This document shows positions 34,477 to 44,631 of a DNA stretch of 64,000 nucleotides, one piece after another. Position numbers and translations under genes: made by a program. The stretch's first letter is position 1, and each line of letters starts with the position of its first letter. The stretch is from Martelella sp. NC20 (GTDB lineage Bacteria > Pseudomonadota > Alphaproteobacteria > Rhizobiales > Rhizobiaceae): assembly GCF_013459645.1 (NCBI RefSeq), contig NZ_CP054861.1:478501-542500 (forward strand), written 5' to 3'. The notes under the pieces are model-generated. The model saw nothing but the letters and a program-made list of their open reading frames with translations. It made no database searches and was not told the origin of the DNA.

Positions 34477-36042
34477 TCACACGGCCACCGGCAGCGCCGC
34501 AGCCATCACATGCGCTTTCAGTTCCCGGTAGCGCCGTTCATTTCCGGTCGCCACGCCCGCATCGGCGATCCGGCACCACGCGGCGCGAAAATAAAGCGTC
34601 GCGGTCAGTTGCGCGAAATCATGGGCGTCGCCGGCCGGATCCTCCGCTTCAAGAAGCGCAAGCCGTCTCGCCTCCCAGATGTCGAGCAGATTGGCGACCG
34701 CGCGGTTTCCGCCGGCAAGTTCGGCAATCAGGCGGGCAAAGGCATCGGCCCCCTTTCCGCCGTTTGTCCGCAGGCCGCGCGTGGCGATAGCTTGGGCATG
34801 AATGCCGTTCGCGCCCTCATAGATCGATGTTATGCGGGCATCGCGCCAGACCTGGGAAAGGCCGTATTCGGTGAGATAGCCATAGCCGCCAAGCACCTGA
34901 ATGCCGATATCGGCCGCCCTGATCCCGGCTTCGGAGGCAAACAGCTTGCATAGCGGCGTCAGGAAATCGACCAGTTCCGGGCGTTGGCCGAGCGCCATCT
35001 CCACCAGCGCGATATGGCACATGGCCCGGCTTCCAAGCGCCAGAGCCTGCTGCTCGTTCAGCATTCGCCGGATGTCCGCATGGTCCGTCAGCCTGGCAGG
35101 TCCGCCGTCGGCCTTGCGGCCCTGCACGCGTTCGCCGGCATAGGCCGCGGCGATATGGGCGGCGCGCGCGGCATGGGCCGTCCCCTGCAGCGCGACGTCG
35201 ATCCGGGCGTGGTTCATCACCGTGAACATGGCTTTCAGCCCCTCGCCCTCCACGCCGATCAGTTCCGCAGGCGCCGCGTCGAAGACCATCTGACAGGTCG
35301 GGGAGGCATGCAGCCCCAGTTTTTCCTCGATCCGGGCGATCGTGAGGGTCGCGCCCTTGCTCTGCCTGTCGCAGGCAAACAGCGAAAGACCCCTGACGCC
35401 GCTTGCGGGATCGCCCGTGCGGGCAAGAACCAGATGCAGGATATTGTCGCTCAGATCCTGATCTCCGCCGGAAATGAAGATCTTCTCGCCGGTCAGACGC
35501 CAGATGTCGCCGTCACGACCGGCCCTTGTCCTGATGCGCCCCAGATCGGACCCCGCATCCGCTTCGCTCAGACACATCGTCGAGAGCACGGCGCCTGTCG
35601 CCAGCGGCGCGATCCAGCGCTGCTTCTGCTCATCGCTGCCGTAGCGCAGCAGCGTTGCGACGGCGCCGGGCGCCAGGCCGCAGACCATCTGCATGGCATG
35701 GTTGGCGCCGGCGAAAATCTCCGAGACGGCGGAGCCGATGACGGGCGAAAGCCCCATGCCGCCGAATTCCTCCGGTACGGTAAGACCCTGCCATCCGCCC
35801 TCGGCCAGTTGGGCGAAGGCCTCGCGAAATCCATCGGGCATGGTCACCCGGCCATCGGCAAGACGGCAACCCTCGGCATCGCCCCGCGCATTGAGCGGCG
35901 CCAGCACGCCTTCGGCGAAACCCGCGAAATGGCCGACGATATCGCGCGCCATGTCCTGGTCGAAATCCGGCAGCCGGCCCGCTCCGGCAACGCTGACGAG
36001 CGAGAACAGAATATCCTCGACGGGCGCCTTGAATGCAGTCAT
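34477..36042 (-). CDS. Acyl-CoA dehydrogenase (long form, DmdC/FadE-like)
   Basis: A 521-residue FAD enzyme of the long acyl-CoA dehydrogenase group. The FAD/substrate blocks are LTVPEEFGGMGLSPVIGSAV and MCLSEADAGSDLGRIRTRA, GEKIFISGG follows, and the catalytic Glu lies in DARITSIYEGANGIHAQAIA. This form resembles DmdC and similar enzymes with extended C-termini. In the ferulate cluster it could oxidise dihydroferuloyl-CoA-type thioesters to feruloyl-CoA, letting hydrocinnamates enter the route; this is inference. Its promoter side carries the palindrome at 36160-36176. Confidence 0.88.
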   Translation of the reverse strand: MTAFKAPVEDILFSLVSVAGAGRLPDFDQDMARDIVGHFAGFAEGVLAPLNARGDAEGCRLADGRVTMPDGFREAFAQLAEGGWQGLTVPEEFGGMGLSPVIGSAVSEIFAGANHAMQMVCGLAPGAVATLLRYGSDEQKQRWIAPLATGAVLSTMCLSEADAGSDLGRIRTRAGRDGDIWRLTGEKIFISGGDQDLSDNILHLVLARTGDPASGVRGLSLFACDRQSKGATLTIARIEEKLGLHASPTCQMVFDAAPAELIGVEGEGLKAMFTVMNHARIDVALQGTAHAARAAHIAAAYAGERVQGRKADGGPARLTDHADIRRMLNEQQALALGSRAMCHIALVEMALGQRPELVDFLTPLCKLFASEAGIRAADIGIQVLGGYGYLTEYGLSQVWRDARITSIYEGANGIHAQAIATRGLRTNGGKGADAFARLIAELAGGNRAVANLLDIWEARRLALLEAEDPAGDAHDFAQLTATLYFRAAWCRIADAGVATGNERRYRELKAHVMAAALPVAV

Positions 36043-36410
36043 CTCAAATTTTCCTCCCCCGCAGGCTCGCCTCTCCTCCGGCTGGCCAGGATTTCATCGA
36101 GCCACGGCGGGCCGCCTCCGGAAAGCAGCGCAGATGAAACATGCGCGAGCGAGGATCGGTCACAGTTAATCTGTGAATTATGATGCTTTCCTCTGAATAA
36201 GCGTATTTGCGCTTTCTGGCTATGGCAAAACAGGCAGGCAGGAGCGGCATGGATACGGCAACCCGGATCGGCACCGCCGAAAGCCGGGCCGACCGGATCG
36301 CCGTCAACGGTCAGATGAAGACGATCCAGCGGTGACAGGACACCCGCCCGTTGGCGGACAGATAGGCCGCCACCTCGTGGCGATGCCAACCAATCGCCCG
36401 CTGCTCTAGG
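36043..36410. promoter_or_regulatory. Intergenic region upstream of the acyl-CoA dehydrogenase gene
   Basis: A 368-base gap. It holds a clean dyad TCACAG-TTAAT-CTGTGA at 36160-36176, inside AT-richer DNA, a likely operator for the leftward dehydrogenase gene. The rest, up to the end of thiC, shows no convincing gene. Confidence 0.5.
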
Positions 36411-38432
<2,022 letters not shown>

Positions 38433-38565
38433 GTGAATGTGCCGAGATTGCGTTCCGACAGCCGCTTTGTCAACAGCCGTGCAAGTGGCTCGGTTTTCCG
38501 CCTCCATCTCTTCGGTGAACGCGCTGCCGATGTTGAGAGCGCGCCGAACCGGGCCGAAGCCGGTA

Positions 38566-39306
38566 CTACTGCTCGATCGCCAGCGTCATGTTGACGGTGA
38601 TATTGTAGGTGTTTTCGCCGGCAGCGATCGGCGGCGCGCCTTCCGCTTTCGCCATCATCACGTCGGCTCGAAACATCATCGGCTGCGGCATCGAACTCTG
38701 CTCGGAAATCGACATCACCTTGCCGAGCGTGACGCCGGCGGCCTCGGCGAGCGTTTCCGCCTTGGCAAGCGCATTGGCGACGGCCTCGCGCCGCGCCTCG
38801 TCTTCGGCCGCCGAAGGATCGCTGTTGGAAAACGAAATCCCGCCGCCGGAATTGACCCCGAGCTTGACCGCATGGTCGAGCACGGCGGAAAGCTTGGCGA
38901 GGTCGCGCACCCGCACATTCAGGCCGTTCTGCACCTCGTAGCCGACGATTTCGCTGGTCATCGTTCCGTCATCGGCCTTGACCTGCTGATAGCGCGGGCT
39001 CACCGAGAAATTGCTGGTCTGGAAGTCCTTCTCAGCGATGCCGTCCTGTTTCAGCGCGTCGATCACCTTCTGCATGGCGGCCGAGTTTTGCGAAAGCGCT
39101 GTCGCCGTGTCATCGGCCTGGCTGACGACGGAGAGCGAGACCGTCGCCATATCCGGCACCAGAGTGGCATCGCCATCGGCCGAGACATTGATGACGGCCG
39201 GCGGCTGGGTGCTGTCGGCGAAGGCTGCCGTGCCTGCAAGCGGCAAGGCGAAAAGCAGGCCCGCGGCGGCAATGCGGACAGGTAGGCGGACAGGTAGATT
39301 GGCCAT
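38566..39306 (-). CDS. SIMPL-domain periplasmic protein (DUF541, BP26-like)
   Basis: A 246-residue secreted protein. The signal peptide is RIAAAGLLFALPLAGTAAFA then D. The SIMPL domain has VINVSADGDATLVPDMATVS, YQQVKADDGTMTSEIVGYEV, GISFSNSDPSAAEDEARREA and an end YNITVNMTLAIEQ. Close in type to the 26 kDa immunogenic protein of Brucella. Start ATG at 39306 with AAGGAGGGA upstream. Function in the family is poorly known (oligomeric channel-like periplasmic assemblies). Confidence 0.9.
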   Translation of the reverse strand: MANLPVRLPVRIAAAGLLFALPLAGTAAFADSTQPPAVINVSADGDATLVPDMATVSLSVVSQADDTATALSQNSAAMQKVIDALKQDGIAEKDFQTSNFSVSPRYQQVKADDGTMTSEIVGYEVQNGLNVRVRDLAKLSAVLDHAVKLGVNSGGGISFSNSDPSAAEDEARREAVANALAKAETLAEAAGVTLGKVMSISEQSSMPQPMMFRADVMMAKAEGAPPIAAGENTYNITVNMTLAIEQ

Positions 39307-39466
39307 GGAAATCCCTCCTTGAAATGTGCGTCCCCTCCTCTTGACCAGCAATTGTGAAGCCAATGCGGCGGGAACTTGCGATGCCCATCAATTTGGAGTA
39401 GTCGGAGGGTCCGCGCAAGGAACCATTGCCCGCGCGGACCGTCGCTGCCTGTCTCGGCCGCGGACA

Positions 39467-39542
39467 GGGCCTGTAGCTCAATGGTTAGAGCCGGCGGCTC
39501 ATAACCGCTTGGTTGGGGGTTCGAGTCCCTCCAGGCCCACCA
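39467..39542 (+). tRNA. tRNA with CAU anticodon (tRNA-Ile2 likely, tRNA-Met possible)
   Basis: A complete 76-base cloverleaf with encoded CCA. The acceptor stem is GGGCCTG / CAGGCCC, the D-arm GCTC..GAGC, and the anticodon stem GGCGG / CCGCT around loop CTCATAA. The T-arm contains GGTTCGAGTCC. The anticodon CAU and the GGCGGCTCATAACCGCTTGG arm resemble bacterial tRNA-Ile2, in which C34 becomes lysidine, more than elongator tRNA-Met. Its 3' end marks the start of the accessory region. Confidence 0.95.
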
Positions 39543-39583
39543 TTTTTGAATTTTGACAGTTGTTGTCGTCCGACACGGAAACG

Positions 39584-39611
39584 CCGACTTTGCGACAAAA
39601 GTCGGTTTTTT
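39584..39611 (+). terminator. Rho-independent terminator after the tRNA
   Basis: The stem CCGACTTT / AAAGTCGG (39584-39591 with 39598-39605), six-base loop, is followed by TTTTTT at 39606-39611. It lies 42 bases after the tRNA end. Confidence 0.85.
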
Positions 39612-39731
39612 GTGAAGCCACCGACGGCGATGCCTCGGAGGCCTCGTCGCCTTCCGAATCGGGCGCCTGCTGATTTCGCCCCTTACCCATGAATTGAAAA
39701 ATAGATGCCGCGCAGCGCAGCCCCGCCAGTT

Positions 39732-39869
39732 TTACGCTTCCCGCGCCAACAGACCGGCTTTGTCTGTGTCAATCAGACCCCGCAGCAAAACATACGCTTC
39801 CGCACCAGCTCTGACGTTTTCCGGATACCCGAAAGAAACGTTCACGATCGGCGTTCTTCCGACTTTTCC
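39732..39869 (-). pseudogene. C-terminal fragment of a metallophosphoesterase
   Basis: About 45 residues, RTPIVNVSFGYPENVRAGAE then AYVLLRGLID, match the last 32 residues of the intact metallophosphoesterase at 51462 (VRNVSLGYPSEVEAGQEADL, LMRGMID). No phosphoesterase catalytic motif lies upstream; the frame runs into antisense of the flavoenzyme gene. So this is the tail of a decayed gene, one deleted by a recombination event next to the tRNA. Confidence 0.65.
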
Positions 39870-39881
39870 GCTCAGGTGGCG

Positions 39882-39917
39882 GCGCATTTGCCGTACCGTC
39901 GGGTATGGCAAATGCGC
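39882..39917. repeat. Near-perfect 16-base inverted repeat (hairpin)
   Basis: Arms GCGCATTTGCCGTACC and GGTATGGCAAATGCGC (one mismatch, pairable as G-U in RNA) around a 4-base loop. No T-run follows on either strand. It lies between the phosphoesterase fragment and the flavoenzyme gene; it could be a terminator or a mobile palindromic repeat. Confidence 0.7.
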
Positions 39918-39928
39918 ATCTGGCTGGG

Positions 39929-39963
39929 TACACTGACTACGACAGATTGGGATAGTCAGTGTA
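39929..39963. repeat. Perfect 11-base inverted repeat over the flavoenzyme stop codon
   Basis: TACACTGACTA at 39929-39939 and TAGTCAGTGTA at 39953-39963, 13 bases apart. The right arm encodes the last YTDY residues and the left arm includes the stop codon of the gene at 39937. Adjacent to another hairpin at 39882. Confidence 0.7.
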
Positions 39964-41004
39964 TCCGTTTTCGCCGCCGCTATAGTAAGTGTCATGATCC
40001 GAAGGTGCCAAAGGCGCATTCGTGCGGAAGCGTTCCGGCAGATCCGGGTTGCTGATGAAGAGCCTTCCAAACGTGACGGCATCAGCCAGGCCCGATTCGA
40101 TGGCCTGCTCCGCAGTCTGCTGATCATAGTCGACATTCACCACGAAAAGGCCTGAGAACCGCTTCCGGGCCTCTGGTGCGAAGGGTTTCGCTCCCTCTGG
40201 CAGGTTCGCGGACTCCATGAAATGGAGGATGCCGACCTTTTTCTTTTCAAGTGCCTCAACAGCAAACATATATGTTTGCTCGAGATTGGAATCGCCCATG
40301 TCGTTATACGGAATGCGCGGCGAAAGCCTGACCGAGACGCGCTCCGGCCCGAAGACGCTGATGGCAGCGTCCGTGGCTTCAAGCAGGAACCGCGCTCGGT
40401 TCTCGATCGGACCGCCATATTCGTCGGTTCTTTTGTTTGGGCCATCTTCCAGAAACTGGGCCGGCAAGTATCCGTTGGCACCGTGGACTTCGACGCCATC
40501 GAAGCCTGCTTCCTTCGCCGCCCGCGCCGCGGCTTCATAGTCTGCTATCGTGGATTTGATCTCAACGATTGTAAGCTCTCTCGGTGTGACCGTCGGCTTG
40601 GGGCCTTCTGCAGTAAACACCTGGCTGTCAAAGGGAATCGCGGACGGCGCTACAGGGAGTTCGCCGCCGTGAAAATCCGGATGGGACGCACGGCCTGTGT
40701 GCCAGAGCTGGGCGAAGATCAGGCCTCCAGCTTTGTGAACAGCCTCCGTGACTTTTTTCCATCCCGCGATCTGCTCGGCGGTGTGGATTCCCGGTGTGTT
40801 GGTCCAGCCGATCGCCTGAGAGCTGATCTGGGTTCCTTCGGTAAAAATCAGGCCGGCGGACGCACGCTGTGCGTAGTATGTCGCCGTCAATTCGTTGGCT
40901 ACATGATCCTTCGATCGCGCTCTTGTCATCGGAGCCATGAAGACGCGATTTTTAAATGTGAGTTCGGCGTTGCCTGCGGCACTTAGAAGCTTAGATGTTG
41001 GCAT
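39937..41004 (-). CDS. Old Yellow Enzyme-family flavin oxidoreductase (NemA-like)
   Basis: A 355-residue FMN barrel. The OYE blocks are LTFKNRVFMAPMTRARSKDH, HKAGGLIFAQLWHTGRASHP, GFDGVEVHGANGYLPAQFLE, and DGPNKRTDEYGGPIENRARF with the active-site His-x2-Asn and Tyr positions; GLADAVTFGRLFISNPDLP is the phosphate-binding end. It reduces activated C=C bonds of enones, maleimides or nitro compounds with NAD(P)H. Start ATG at 41004, ribosome site only weak (GAGAGA). Divergent, across a 745-base gap, from an AraC gene that may control it. Confidence 0.92.
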   Translation of the reverse strand: MPTSKLLSAAGNAELTFKNRVFMAPMTRARSKDHVANELTATYYAQRASAGLIFTEGTQISSQAIGWTNTPGIHTAEQIAGWKKVTEAVHKAGGLIFAQLWHTGRASHPDFHGGELPVAPSAIPFDSQVFTAEGPKPTVTPRELTIVEIKSTIADYEAAARAAKEAGFDGVEVHGANGYLPAQFLEDGPNKRTDEYGGPIENRARFLLEATDAAISVFGPERVSVRLSPRIPYNDMGDSNLEQTYMFAVEALEKKKVGILHFMESANLPEGAKPFAPEARKRFSGLFVVNVDYDQQTAEQAIESGLADAVTFGRLFISNPDLPERFRTNAPLAPSDHDTYYSGGENGYTDYPNLS

Positions 41005-41749
41005 GTTTTCTCTCTGATTCTGCTTTCTCGATTGGTTGAATATCTGAATGAAACCGGGGATCCCGAACGCGGCCATTTGTGATGTACAGGTCTGCCAGGG
41101 CGACTGGCTGGCGTTGACTTTGAACCAATAGCAATGGTCTCAAGTCGCAATTCGGAAGTCACCATTTGCATTCATTCCAGGAAATGCTCAGATCCACACT
41201 AAAAGTGCCCTGGAGCCCATTTCGGCAGCCTGAGCGAGATCTATCGACGATTTGGAGACGGAATGGCTGTTTTGGATGAGGGTTCGTTGTGACAACAAAT
41301 ACTCCGTCTGCATTGTCGACGAAGTAGTATATTAAATAAACCTAGCGTCAATTAGGCAATTGAAATACACTTGGTAGGTCTAGGGATACCTGAGTGCGGA
41401 CCGGTTCTTCTCCGCTCTGTTTCCAATCGCAGTCCGCATTCATTATCTTTCATTCCAGCAGACGAAACAGCATAAGCCTTCCTCGCATGCAGATAGTCGA
41501 AGGTGTTCTCCGAGCTGGCAAAACGAAGATGCAGGCGCTTGTCGATTGCATCGCCGATGGAGACCAGCAGGGCACATTTAGGACTGCGGTTCTCGAACCA
41601 TCAGTGATGCGAGGCCATCAGTCAGCACCAGTTCGCACGCGGAGCGACCTGCCCAAAGCTCCCGTTCGGGTCTCGGATCTACGAAACCCGAAGGCGGGCT
41701 TTCCACTGGCGCAATTGCCAGCGATTGACGTGGCGAATAACGTGGCCGC
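41005..41749. other. Intergenic region between the flavoenzyme and AraC genes
   Basis: A 745-base stretch. Its middle (41290-41390) is AT-rich and promoter-like, with a small dyad CAATT-AGGC-AATTG near 41350. Short open frames at 41394-41753 and on the other strand show no family features and no ribosome sites, so I call no gene. Confidence 0.4.
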
Positions 41750-42562
41750 ATGAAGACAGAAATTATATTTCTTTCGCCAGAACGACAGGCGCTTATTGAT
41801 GAGTATGAACGCGCTGATCGCAGTGTCGTCGGCTTCGCCATGGATTATCCACATGGGCTTTCCTCGGGGAGGCACAGCCATCCCAAAGCGCAACTTGTCT
41901 ACGCGATCTCGGGGTTGATGCGCGTGGAAACCGCAAACGCTTTGTTCCTGCTTCCACCGACCAAGGCCTTGTTTCTGCCTGCGGACGAAACGCATTCCAT
42001 CTCCATGGAGGGCGATGTCGCGATGCGCGAATTGTTCATCGAACGAACCATGGCTGTGGCTCTCGTCCAGGAACCGCGGGTGCTGACGGTCAATCCGCTG
42101 CTGCGGGAACTGATCCTTGCAATCTGTGCCGAATCGGTGGCCTGGTCTCCTGACGGGCGATGCCCGCATATCATCGCCCTTATCATCGACGAAGTCGGAC
42201 GTGCCAAAACCCTGATGACCCGCCTGCCGCAACTGCAGGAAGCGCGTTTGTCCGGGATCGCGCGAGCCATCGTCGAAAATCCTGCCGATCCACGAAAGCT
42301 TGATGACTGGGCCGAAGTTTGTGGCGCATCGACGCGGACGCTGGCGCGGCTGTTTCTTCACGATACCGGGATGACCTTTGGGCAATGGCGGTTACAGGCG
42401 CGCCTGAACGCGGCGTTCGCCCTGCTGATGACCGACGGAGAAATAGACCGCATCGCCCAGAAGGTCGGCTTCAGCAGTCAATCCGCGCTCGGGGTTGCTT
42501 TCCGCCGAACCTTTGGCATGACCCCGGCACAAGCCCGGAAACTGCATCTTGACGAGCCCTAG
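41750..42562 (+). CDS. AraC-family regulator with N-terminal cupin domain
   Basis: A 270-residue protein. An AraC-type cupin sensing domain is at residues 30-110 (LSSGRHSHPKAQLVYAISGL, LFLPADETHSISMEGDVAMR). The two-HTH domain is at about 165-268 (LDDWAEVCGASTRTLARLFL, MTFGQWRLQARLNAAFALLM, IDRIAQKVGFSSQSALGVAF, GMTPAQARKL). Likely activates the following cupin/acetyltransferase genes or the divergent flavoenzyme; ligand unknown. Confidence 0.92.
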   Translation: MKTEIIFLSPERQALIDEYERADRSVVGFAMDYPHGLSSGRHSHPKAQLVYAISGLMRVETANALFLLPPTKALFLPADETHSISMEGDVAMRELFIERTMAVALVQEPRVLTVNPLLRELILAICAESVAWSPDGRCPHIIALIIDEVGRAKTLMTRLPQLQEARLSGIARAIVENPADPRKLDDWAEVCGASTRTLARLFLHDTGMTFGQWRLQARLNAAFALLMTDGEIDRIAQKVGFSSQSALGVAFRRTFGMTPAQARKLHLDEP

Positions 42563-42657
42563 TCTTTGTCCGTTTCGCAACAAAACTTGTCCTTCTGTTT
42601 TTCAGACGAACCGTCGATACTGCATGACAGACCATGACTGCATCGAGAGGAAGTCTT

Positions 42658-43050
42658 ATGGGCAAGGAACTGTTTTCCGAAATTGGCATCATCCGCGCGG
42701 CGGACCTTGAAGAGGGGCCGATCACGCCAGGGCAAATCCGGCGCAAGGCGCTGGAAGTTGGGGAGCTTTGGGTAGGCGAATGTCATGTTACTGCGCTGGA
42801 TCAACCAAGCCAGTGGCACCACCACAATGACTTCGACAGCGTCATGTATATGCTCTCGGGCCGCATCCGCGTCGATCATGGCCCGGGCGGGAAGCAGTCT
42901 TTCGAACTCGGAGCGGGTGACTACGCCTATTTCCCGCGCCGTATGATTCATCGGGCGCAGATGCTGCAGGGCGGGGATGATGTACGGTATGTCTTCGTCA
43001 GGATCGGCCAGGGCGAGACGCTGGAAAACGTGGCTGGTCCCGAGGCCTGA
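42658..43050 (+). CDS. Small cupin-domain protein
   Basis: A 130-residue single cupin. Metal-binding motif 1 is QWHHHNDFDSVMYMLSGRIR and motif 2 FELGAGDYAYFPRRMIHRAQ. Start at 42658, with GAGAGGAAG upstream. Such small cupins can be dioxygenases, isomerases or sensors; here nothing decides. It may form a two-gene unit with the acetyltransferase that follows 43 bases later. Confidence 0.85.
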   Translation: MGKELFSEIGIIRAADLEEGPITPGQIRRKALEVGELWVGECHVTALDQPSQWHHHNDFDSVMYMLSGRIRVDHGPGGKQSFELGAGDYAYFPRRMIHRAQMLQGGDDVRYVFVRIGQGETLENVAGPEA

Positions 43051-43093
43051 AGGTGCCGGATCAGCCAGTCGAACATTTAAGAAGGAGCCTGAA

Positions 43094-43789
43094 ATGGCAG
43101 AAGACCTGTCCACATGGACCCAGCGCCCCAAACCCGGAACCGGGCCGATGAACGGACGGTTCGTCCGGCTGGAAAAGCTCGATCCGGCAAGGCATGCGGA
43201 CGGCCTGTTCGATGCCTCGGCCCAACCGGATGGGGACGAGCGGTTCCGCTGGTTGCCCAATGTCCCGCCAACCGACCGCGACGTCTTTCGCACCTGGGTG
43301 GAGCAGTCGGCAGCAAGCGAGGATCCGCTGTTCTTTGCTGTGATCGACAAAGTATCGGGCAAGGTTGCAGGACGGCAAATCTTCATGCGGATCGAGGCGG
43401 TAAACGGTGTGGCAGAGATTGGCCATATCTACTGGGGGCCATTGATGTCACGAAAGCCAGCGGCAACCGAGGCCCTGTTCCTGTTTGCCCGTCACATCTT
43501 CGACGACCTCGGCTATCGCCGCTTCGAGTGGAAATGCGACAACGAAAACCTGCCGTCCAAACGGTCAACACACCGTTTCGGTTTCCAGCACGAGGGGGTA
43601 TTTCACCAGCACCTGATCGTGAAGGGCCGGAACCGAGACACCGCATGGTTCGCGATGCTCGACACAGATTGGACTAAGCTACGGCCTGCCTATGAGGCTT
43701 GGCTTGCGCCGGAGAACTTTGATGCCGAGGGTGTACAAAGGAAGACGCTTGAGGGGTTCCGCGCGGAGTTATGTGTCCTTCCATCTTAG
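43094..43789 (+). CDS. GNAT-family N-acetyltransferase
   Basis: A 231-residue GNAT of the RimJ/RimL-like group: GRFVRLEKLDPARHADGLFD, FFAVIDKVSGKVAGRQIFMR, AEIGHIYWGPLMSRKPAATE, FDDLGYRRFEWKCDNENLPS, KRSTHRFGFQHEGVFHQHLI. Start at 43094 after AAGGAG. Its TAG stop at 43787-43789 spans the end of the IS element: TA is the duplicated target and G the first IS base. The base after the right-hand TA is also G, so the stop was not created by the insertion. Confidence 0.88.
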   Translation: MAEDLSTWTQRPKPGTGPMNGRFVRLEKLDPARHADGLFDASAQPDGDERFRWLPNVPPTDRDVFRTWVEQSAASEDPLFFAVIDKVSGKVAGRQIFMRIEAVNGVAEIGHIYWGPLMSRKPAATEALFLFARHIFDDLGYRRFEWKCDNENLPSKRSTHRFGFQHEGVFHQHLIVKGRNRDTAWFAMLDTDWTKLRPAYEAWLAPENFDAEGVQRKTLEGFRAELCVLPS

Positions 43790-44214
43790 GCCGTAGACTC
43801 GTAACGCTTTAACCATAGTCGCACAGAGAAGAGCTTGATTGCCGCGAGATAGTTGTCGGCGCGTTTGTCGTAACGCGTTGCAATTCCACGCGCTTCTTTG
43901 ATGCGGTTGAAGAACCGCTCGACGAGGTTTCGATAGCGATAGAGGAACGAACTGAAAGCGAAGGTCTTTTTTCGGTTTCGCTTCGCCGGGATGTTGGCGA
44001 ATGCCTTCGCCTGAGTTGCCGTGGCGCGGATGGCGTTGGTGTCATAGCCACGATCTGCCAAAAGCGTCGTTCCGGCATGAAGTCTGGTGAGCAGATCTTC
44101 GGCGTAGCGACAATCAGCATGCTGACCTTCTGAGAGGCGAAGATCAATCGGCAGCCCATCGGCATCGACGAGAGCGTGGATCTTCGTTGTCAGGCCGCCT
44201 CTGGAACGTCCCAT
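43786..44214 (-). CDS. IS5/IS427 transposase, second frame (orfB)
   Basis: 142 residues: MGRSRGGLTTKIHALVDADG, LLADRGYDTNAIRA (second DDE Asp), and RNLVERFFNRIKEARGIATR (the catalytic Glu with the YREK-like block). Made by -1 frameshifting from the first frame at AAAAAGGGGG near 44228-44237; the joined product would read KKGGANRSMGRSRGG. The TAA stop is completed by bases outside the IS left end. Confidence 0.93.
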   Translation of the reverse strand: MGRSRGGLTTKIHALVDADGLPIDLRLSEGQHADCRYAEDLLTRLHAGTTLLADRGYDTNAIRATATQAKAFANIPAKRNRKKTFAFSSFLYRYRNLVERFFNRIKEARGIATRYDKRADNYLAAIKLFSVRLWLKRYESTA

Positions 44215-44629
44215 GCTTCGATTGGCGCCCCCTTTTTACCGGTGGCGCCATGCTGATGCACGCGAACACAAGACGAGTCGATCATCTGAATATCGCCGTC
44301 GAAGGCGGAAGAAATCGCCGTGAGAAGGTGATCCCAGACACCAGCCCGCCGCCAGCGGACAAAGCGATTATAACAGGTGGTGTGAGGGCCATAGCGTTCC
44401 GGAACATCGGCCCATGGGCTGCCGGTACGAAAGCGCCAGAGTATGCCGTTGATCACACGGCGGTCATCGACCCGCGGTACGCCGCGGCTGTTATTGGGCA
44501 GAAGCGGCTCGATCACCGCCCACTCGAAATCCGTCAGGTCAAAACGTCGGCGCATCAATGGTCTCCTTTCCAGAAACCATTGAATCAAGTCATCGCACCC
44601 ATGTGAACCCCATTTATGGGTTTACGGCC
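43789..44629 (-). mobile_element. IS5-family (IS427 group) insertion sequence
   Basis: An 841-base element. Its terminal inverted repeats begin GGCCGTAGACTC (left, 43789) and, read inward from the right end, GGCCGTAAACCC (44629). It is flanked on both sides by TA (43787-43788 and 44630-44631), fitting a TA target duplication. It encodes the two overlapping transposase frames usual for IS427. Left flank is the end of a GNAT gene, right flank the interior of a NACHT-type gene. Confidence 0.9.
44190..44555 (-). CDS. IS5/IS427 transposase, first frame (orfA)
   Basis: 121 residues: RRRFDLTDFEWAVIEPLLP, NGILWRFRTGSPWADVPERY, HLLTAISSAFDGDIQMIDSS (first DDE Asp) and VRVHQHGATGKKG at the slippery site. 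Start at 44555 after GGAGA. Intact, so the element may still be mobile. Confidence 0.93.
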   Translation of the reverse strand: MRRRFDLTDFEWAVIEPLLPNNSRGVPRVDDRRVINGILWRFRTGSPWADVPERYGPHTTCYNRFVRWRRAGVWDHLLTAISSAFDGDIQMIDSSCVRVHQHGATGKKGAPIEAWDVPEAA

Positions 44630-44631
44630 TA

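Noticed and set aside
39499..39690. Short leftward open frame over the tRNA ending in GLEGLEPPTKRL
   Set aside because: This ending is the antisense of a tRNA gene, a well-known annotation artefact; no ribosome site or family match.
41394..41753. 119-residue rightward open frame before the AraC gene
   Set aside because: No family features, overlaps the AraC start, and lies in promoter-like DNA.
43094..43789. GNAT gene truncated by the IS element
   Set aside because: The stop would be TAG with or without the insertion (TA then G on both sides) and the protein is a normal GNAT length.
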